The notes beneath the pieces are model-generated. The model saw nothing but the letters and a program-made list of their open reading frames with translations, did not search any database and had not been told where the DNA came from. Source: Nitrospirota bacterium (GTDB lineage Bacteria; Nitrospirota; Nitrospiria; Nitrospirales; Nitrospiraceae). From it: a stretch of 8,816 nt of DNA. The stretch lies in the NCBI GenBank assembly GCA_016195505.1, contig JACPZN010000315.1:1-8816 (forward strand), read 5' to 3'. The translations under genes were made by a program, and so were the position numbers. Positions 6,493-8,816 of this stretch are shown here, piece after piece (position 1 is the first letter of the stretch; each line of letters opens with the position of its first letter).

Positions 6493-7071
6493 ATGGCGAG
6501 AGGAGCGCGGCGAAGGGCTGTCGGCACGGTCATGGCGGCGGTGATTGCCCTGTCAACTCACCCGGCAAGCTGGGCCGATGAACTACCCTTCACAAAAAAC
6601 CTGCCGATCCCTGAGTTTCAAAATCGCGCCCAAGACGCCAAGCCCTACGATTTCGATGCTCCGCCGGAAGGGATGTTTCGCTCAATTACCATGGCGGAGG
6701 ATTTCGAAGAACAACTCGGCTTCCAGAGGACCCACGAAATCGTGCCGGTCAAGCCGACCGAGCGATTTACTGCGGATGTCCCCGCGATCTTCATCGTGTT
6801 CTCGCTCCATCAGCACTATCAATCCTTCAAGGTCTTCGGTCGCTGTACACCGGAAGCGGTATCGGATATTCCGCCAGGGACGATCGTCAGCGAAGACGCC
6901 ATGCATATAGCTTTGGAAGACGACAGTGGCTATCTCAGGCTTTCGCCTCCGAAGGGAGGATGGAAACTCGGCCGTTACAAAGTGGAGATTCACGCCGGCG
7001 AGCAAGTCAACGAGATGAGCCTGATGGGCACAATGCGCTTCACTGTTGTGGCATCGCAGGTGAAGAAGTGA
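6493..7071 (+). CDS. Secreted protein of unknown function
   Basis: This 192-residue protein begins with a clear Sec signal peptide: the basic n-region MARGARRRAV, a hydrophobic stretch TVMAAVIAL, and a probable cleavage after PASWA (about residue 28) before DELPFTK. The mature part (about 164 residues) has no cysteine pair motif or catalytic pattern that I know apart from one Cys in the middle. It begins with a Pro-rich stretch; the second half looks like one beta-sandwich domain: IVPVKPTERFTADVPAIFIVF, then ALEDDSGYLRLSPPKGGWKLGRYKVEIHAGEQ and LMGTMRFTVV. The 'W..G.Y.VEI...G.....F.V' ending is common in Ig-like secreted domains. The alternative start at 6532 (M14) would remove the basic n-region, so 6493 is preferred although its ribosome binding site (AGGAT) is poor. 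Its place of action is the periplasm or outside. A binding or structural role is only a guess. Confidence 0.75.
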   Translation: MARGARRRAVGTVMAAVIALSTHPASWADELPFTKNLPIPEFQNRAQDAKPYDFDAPPEGMFRSITMAEDFEEQLGFQRTHEIVPVKPTERFTADVPAIFIVFSLHQHYQSFKVFGRCTPEAVSDIPPGTIVSEDAMHIALEDDSGYLRLSPPKGGWKLGRYKVEIHAGEQVNEMSLMGTMRFTVVASQVKK

Positions 7072-7225
7072 CGCGTGATCACCTCGGCCAGGAACCCGCC
7101 GCCCAGGTTCAGGGCTTTAAACCTACCGGACTTTCCTATTGTGTGATCGCAAGACCCAACCCCTGTTCGGGCTCAGAGGCGGTGCTGCAGCAGACAGGCA
7201 TTCTGAAAGATTGTGACAGAAGCGT

Positions 7226-8020
7226 ATGGCATTTAAGATAAAAAAGCGCAAACAAGGCCGAGAATACGAAAAGTTAGTGGCAGAAATTGTTCGGGCATTT
7301 GATTCGAGCGCCAAGGTTACTCAGGGGAAGTGGGTGGTCGGGCCAGACGGAAGACGCGAATTGGATGTGTTAATTGAGGGAACCGCAGGGGGTTGTCCTA
7401 GCAAGGGGATAATTGAATGCAAAGACTTTAATCCGTGGACCACTGGCCCGGTAGGCATTAACTACGTGGATGCACTCGATTCAAAACGGCACGACGTCGG
7501 CGCCCAGTTTTCACTAATATGCAGCAACGCCGGTTTCACTTCTGACGCGATCCGCAAGGCGAAAAGGGTAAAAATCGGACTAATCAGTGTGATGCGGAAG
7601 GGTGATCGCCGCTTGCGCTTTGCTGTGGTGGAAGATATCTATACCAGGAAGATGCGGTTTGTGTCAGCCTCGCTCACTCTGACGGGAAACACTCCAATAA
7701 ACCTGAACGGTGTCCCATTTCACGAAATTCTTTATGGAACCGTGCCCCTGGCAAATTGGATTTACCATCGGATCATGCTCTTGATTGGGTCGAACCCGAT
7801 AGTGAAGGGGACATTCAAGGCTAGCCATGCGTTAGGAGTACCTCTTGTCTTTGAGTGGCCTGGTGGATCTGCAGAATCCACTAATATAACGTTCAGGTTC
7901 ACTATTGAAGGTGCTTGGTTTTCCCATCAAGTCAATATCGATTCCACTGCGGGCATTTACGATTGGATCAGAAGACGGGTTCGTGTGGTGCCGGGGGACG
8001 GTCAGCTTGAGATTAAGTGA
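7226..8020 (+). CDS. Mrr-like restriction endonuclease, PD-(D/E)XK fold
   Basis: The 264 residues begin with an Mrr-type catalytic domain: helix QGREYEKLVAEIVRAF (E15), then GRRELDVLIE with D47, then GIIECKDF giving E64-x-K66. The D-(16)-ExK spacing fits the PD-(D/E)XK fold. The following YVDALDSKRHDVGAQFSLICSNAGFTSDAIRKAKRVKIGLISV matches the second half of Mrr_cat, including the FTxDA helix. Mrr enzymes cut foreign, often modified, DNA. Residues about 140-264 form a second domain I do not recognise, with likely beta strands (ITFRFTIEGAWFSHQVNID). No methylase or specificity subunit is next to it, so it would be an orphan or type IV-like nuclease. GC is visibly lower than in the flanking genes (about 40% in the first 80 bases), which suggests transfer. 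The ribosome binding site is weak (AGAAG). The frame stays open for 79 codons after the TGA, so the gene may be truncated. Confidence 0.8.
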   Translation: MAFKIKKRKQGREYEKLVAEIVRAFDSSAKVTQGKWVVGPDGRRELDVLIEGTAGGCPSKGIIECKDFNPWTTGPVGINYVDALDSKRHDVGAQFSLICSNAGFTSDAIRKAKRVKIGLISVMRKGDRRLRFAVVEDIYTRKMRFVSASLTLTGNTPINLNGVPFHEILYGTVPLANWIYHRIMLLIGSNPIVKGTFKASHALGVPLVFEWPGGSAESTNITFRFTIEGAWFSHQVNIDSTAGIYDWIRRRVRVVPGDGQLEIK

Positions 8021-8260
8021 CTAAACATCTATGAGGGAGAACGCATATCGCTTCCACTAGCTCAGGAACTAATTAGAGAGAGTTTTCTCAAAGGAGAGGT
8101 GGACCTGAAACTAGTATTAACCGAGGGGCTTCCCATTCCGGAAACTGTCCCGGACATTGACAAGTACGTTGCGCCCGAGGACTTAGAGCTGTGTATACCC
8201 GAAGTGGATGCTGAGATATCGGCGTCTTCACCGAGCTTCACCTTTTCAAGCTCGCAATGA
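8021..8260 (+). pseudogene. In-frame continuation of the nuclease gene beyond its TGA (probable cut-off C-terminus)
   Basis: Directly after the TGA at 8018-8020, the same frame remains open for 79 codons to a TGA at 8258-8260. The peptide (LNIYEGERISLPLAQELIRESFLKG..., ending FTFSSSQ) looks like real protein: alternating hydrophobic and charged residues, about 16 Asp/Glu against 5 Lys/Arg, and no low complexity apart from a Ser-rich tail. Base composition resembles the nuclease gene. It has no ATG of its own. The only in-frame GTG (8099) has AAGGAG just two bases before it, too close for a normal start. The simplest reading is a nonsense mutation in a gene that once encoded 344 residues. Readthrough is an alternative. 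An accidental open frame of this length would occur a few percent of the time. Confidence 0.5.
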
Positions 8261-8299
8261 AATGGGCCGGATTGCCAAATCCGACATCCACCCGCGCTG

Positions 8300-8315
8300 A
8301 ACAGTACGTGCTGTT
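8300..8315. repeat. 16-bp near-perfect palindrome AACAG-N6-CTGTT
   Basis: AACAGTACGTGCTGTT is a palindrome apart from one mismatched pair. It lies 40 bp past the end of the nuclease frame in a stretch without genes (8261-8460). The size suits an operator, but no gene start is near enough to suggest a target. Confidence 0.25.
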
Positions 8316-8395
8316 GGATAACCCGCCACGCGGAAGAGTAGCCAGACATGCATAGACAGAAAAGGATTCCCCACCCCTAGCCAGTCTTCCTGCCA

Positions 8396-8423
8396 CTCAC
8401 TCATCACCGATCACCCATCACTG
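8396..8423. repeat. Third heptamer array, single orientation
   Basis: TCAC recurs at exactly 7-bp intervals four times (8397, 8404, 8411, 8418) in the units CTCACTC, ATCACCG, ATCACCC, ATCACTG. The core is the same as in the right array at 6032-6059 (GTCACGC). I see no inverted partner array nearby. It lies in the gap between the nuclease tail and the MITE-like element. Confidence 0.65.
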
Positions 8424-8460
8424 ATCCCTTCGATCGTTTGACGGTCTGTGGACCATCCGC

Positions 8461-8639
8461 TAGCGCGGACTATTCATGAATGTCGTCGCGAGACAGTCGA
8501 GACCGAAGCCCACCGTGGCGGCTCGCACGCGAAGCCGACGCAGGCATACACGCAGTCTGTCGAGGAGGCTGAGCGAGAACCGCTACGCTGGGCGAGAGGA
8601 TCGGCTATCGCAGTAGATATTCATGAATGGTCCACGCTA
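8461..8639. mobile_element. MITE-like element with about 20-bp terminal inverted repeats
   Basis: The left end (8461-8481) and the reverse complement of the right end (8619-8639) match at 19 of 21 positions. Inside the terminal TA they share GCGYGGACYATTCATGAAT, whose last ten bases, ATTCATGAAT, are themselves a perfect palindrome. The 179-bp interior has no open frame that looks coding. The outermost TA on each side could be a target duplication of the IS630/mariner type, but it could equally be part of the repeat. I recall related dispersed sequences in Nitrospira without being able to check. It would be moved, if at all, by a transposase encoded elsewhere. Confidence 0.7.
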
Positions 8640-8693
8640 AAATGCGCGCGTGAGTTCACGCCGAGGCAAGCCGGTCCGGAGCCTTCACCCGTT

Positions 8694-8816
8694 ATGACCG
8701 CATCATCATGCCCGTGGGCTTCCGTCGTCATCCCGATCAAGGATGAGCGGGACAACCTGGCGCCCCTAACCGAGCGCGTGCTCAAGGTTCTGGACGCACG
8801 GGATGAGTCTCGTTCA
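8694..8816 (+). CDS. Family 2 glycosyltransferase, N-terminal 41 residues (cut by window edge)
   Basis: The frame runs from ATG 8694 to the last base. The protein begins MTASSCPWASVVIPIKDERDNLAPLTERVLKVLD. SVVIPIKDERDNL is the first beta strand and nucleotide-sugar-binding loop of GT-A-fold family 2 transferases, closest in style to dolichol/polyprenyl-phosphate mannosyl- or glucosyltransferases (DPM1-like). The catalytic DXD is beyond the window. Those enzymes load a sugar onto a lipid carrier at the inner face of the membrane. The ATG is the only start codon in the open frame before the conserved block; CGGAG (8677-8681) is a ribosome binding site candidate at a long spacing of 12. A TAAAAT (8638-8643) overlapping the edge of the MITE-like element could be its -10 box, with TAGATA 18 bp upstream. 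Confidence 0.8.
   Translation, partial: MTASSCPWASVVIPIKDERDNLAPLTERVLKVLDARDESRS

Noticed and set aside
7138..7180. tRNA-like segment (TTCGGGCTC near CCCAACCCC)
   Set aside because: No acceptor stem or anticodon arm can be drawn around it.
7072..7225. GTGATCAC palindrome and weak stems in the gap before the nuclease
   Set aside because: They are too short, without a T-run or nearby promoter, to call a terminator or operator.
4805..8020. Restriction-modification pair formed by the methyltransferase and the nuclease
   Set aside because: The methyltransferase has MidA/NDUFAF7-type motifs and no DNA-methylase motif, is on the opposite strand, and is separated by another gene.
8018..8060. Selenocysteine insertion at the nuclease TGA
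   Set aside because: I see no convincing bacterial SECIS hairpin right after the TGA; the best stem pairs only four or five bases, and Mrr nucleases are not selenoproteins.
8300..8315. LexA (SOS) box
   Set aside because: A LexA box has CTGT first and ACAG second; here the halves are in the reverse order and no regulated gene start is near.
8062..8349. 95-codon open frame on the minus strand overlapping the nuclease tail
   Set aside because: Its composition is Ser/Gly-rich without protein-like pattern, it has no ribosome binding site, and the plus-strand continuation reads better.

Overview
The window looks like a GC-rich (roughly 55-60%) Gram-negative chromosome fragment, and I suspect a Nitrospira (Nitrospirota). 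The envelope genes (OmpA-type lipoprotein, AsmA, MscS, MscL) show a Gram-negative cell. The Nitrospira suggestion rests mainly on my recollection of similar palindromic repeats in that genus, so it is an inference.

Layout. Positions 1-6253 are all on the minus strand: a coiled-coil OmpA-family lipoprotein cut by the window edge (1-980), the mechanosensitive channel MscL (1083-1505), a 502-bp gene-free stretch with several inverted repeats (1506-2007), an MscS-family channel (2008-2796), a 126-bp imperfect palindrome ending at the stop codon of the next gene (2891-3016), an AsmA-family protein (3016-4665), and a MidA/NDUFAF7-like SAM-dependent methyltransferase (4805-6253). The direction then switches. 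On the plus strand are a secreted protein of unknown function (6493-7071), an Mrr-like PD-(D/E)XK nuclease with lower GC (7226-8020) whose frame stays open for 79 more codons beyond its TGA (8021-8260), a 179-bp MITE-like element (8461-8639), and the first 41 codons of a family 2 glycosyltransferase (8694-8816).

Function. The minus-strand genes fit an envelope and osmotic-protection theme (two turgor valves, a peptidoglycan-anchored lipoprotein, an AsmA-type protein), but each gene has its own spacing and mostly its own ribosome binding site, so I do not claim one operon. The right end is accessory in character: an orphan nuclease, a MITE-like element and repeats.

The most unusual signal is a set of heptamer (7-bp period) repeat arrays. 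One is an inverted pair of four-copy arrays lying in frame inside the methyltransferase gene, where it adds about 24 residues just before the SAM-binding motif. A second inverted pair lies about 95 bp upstream of that gene's start, and a third single array lies at 8396-8423. The second strong signal is the in-frame TGA in the nuclease gene. I did not find a recognisable new multi-gene system.
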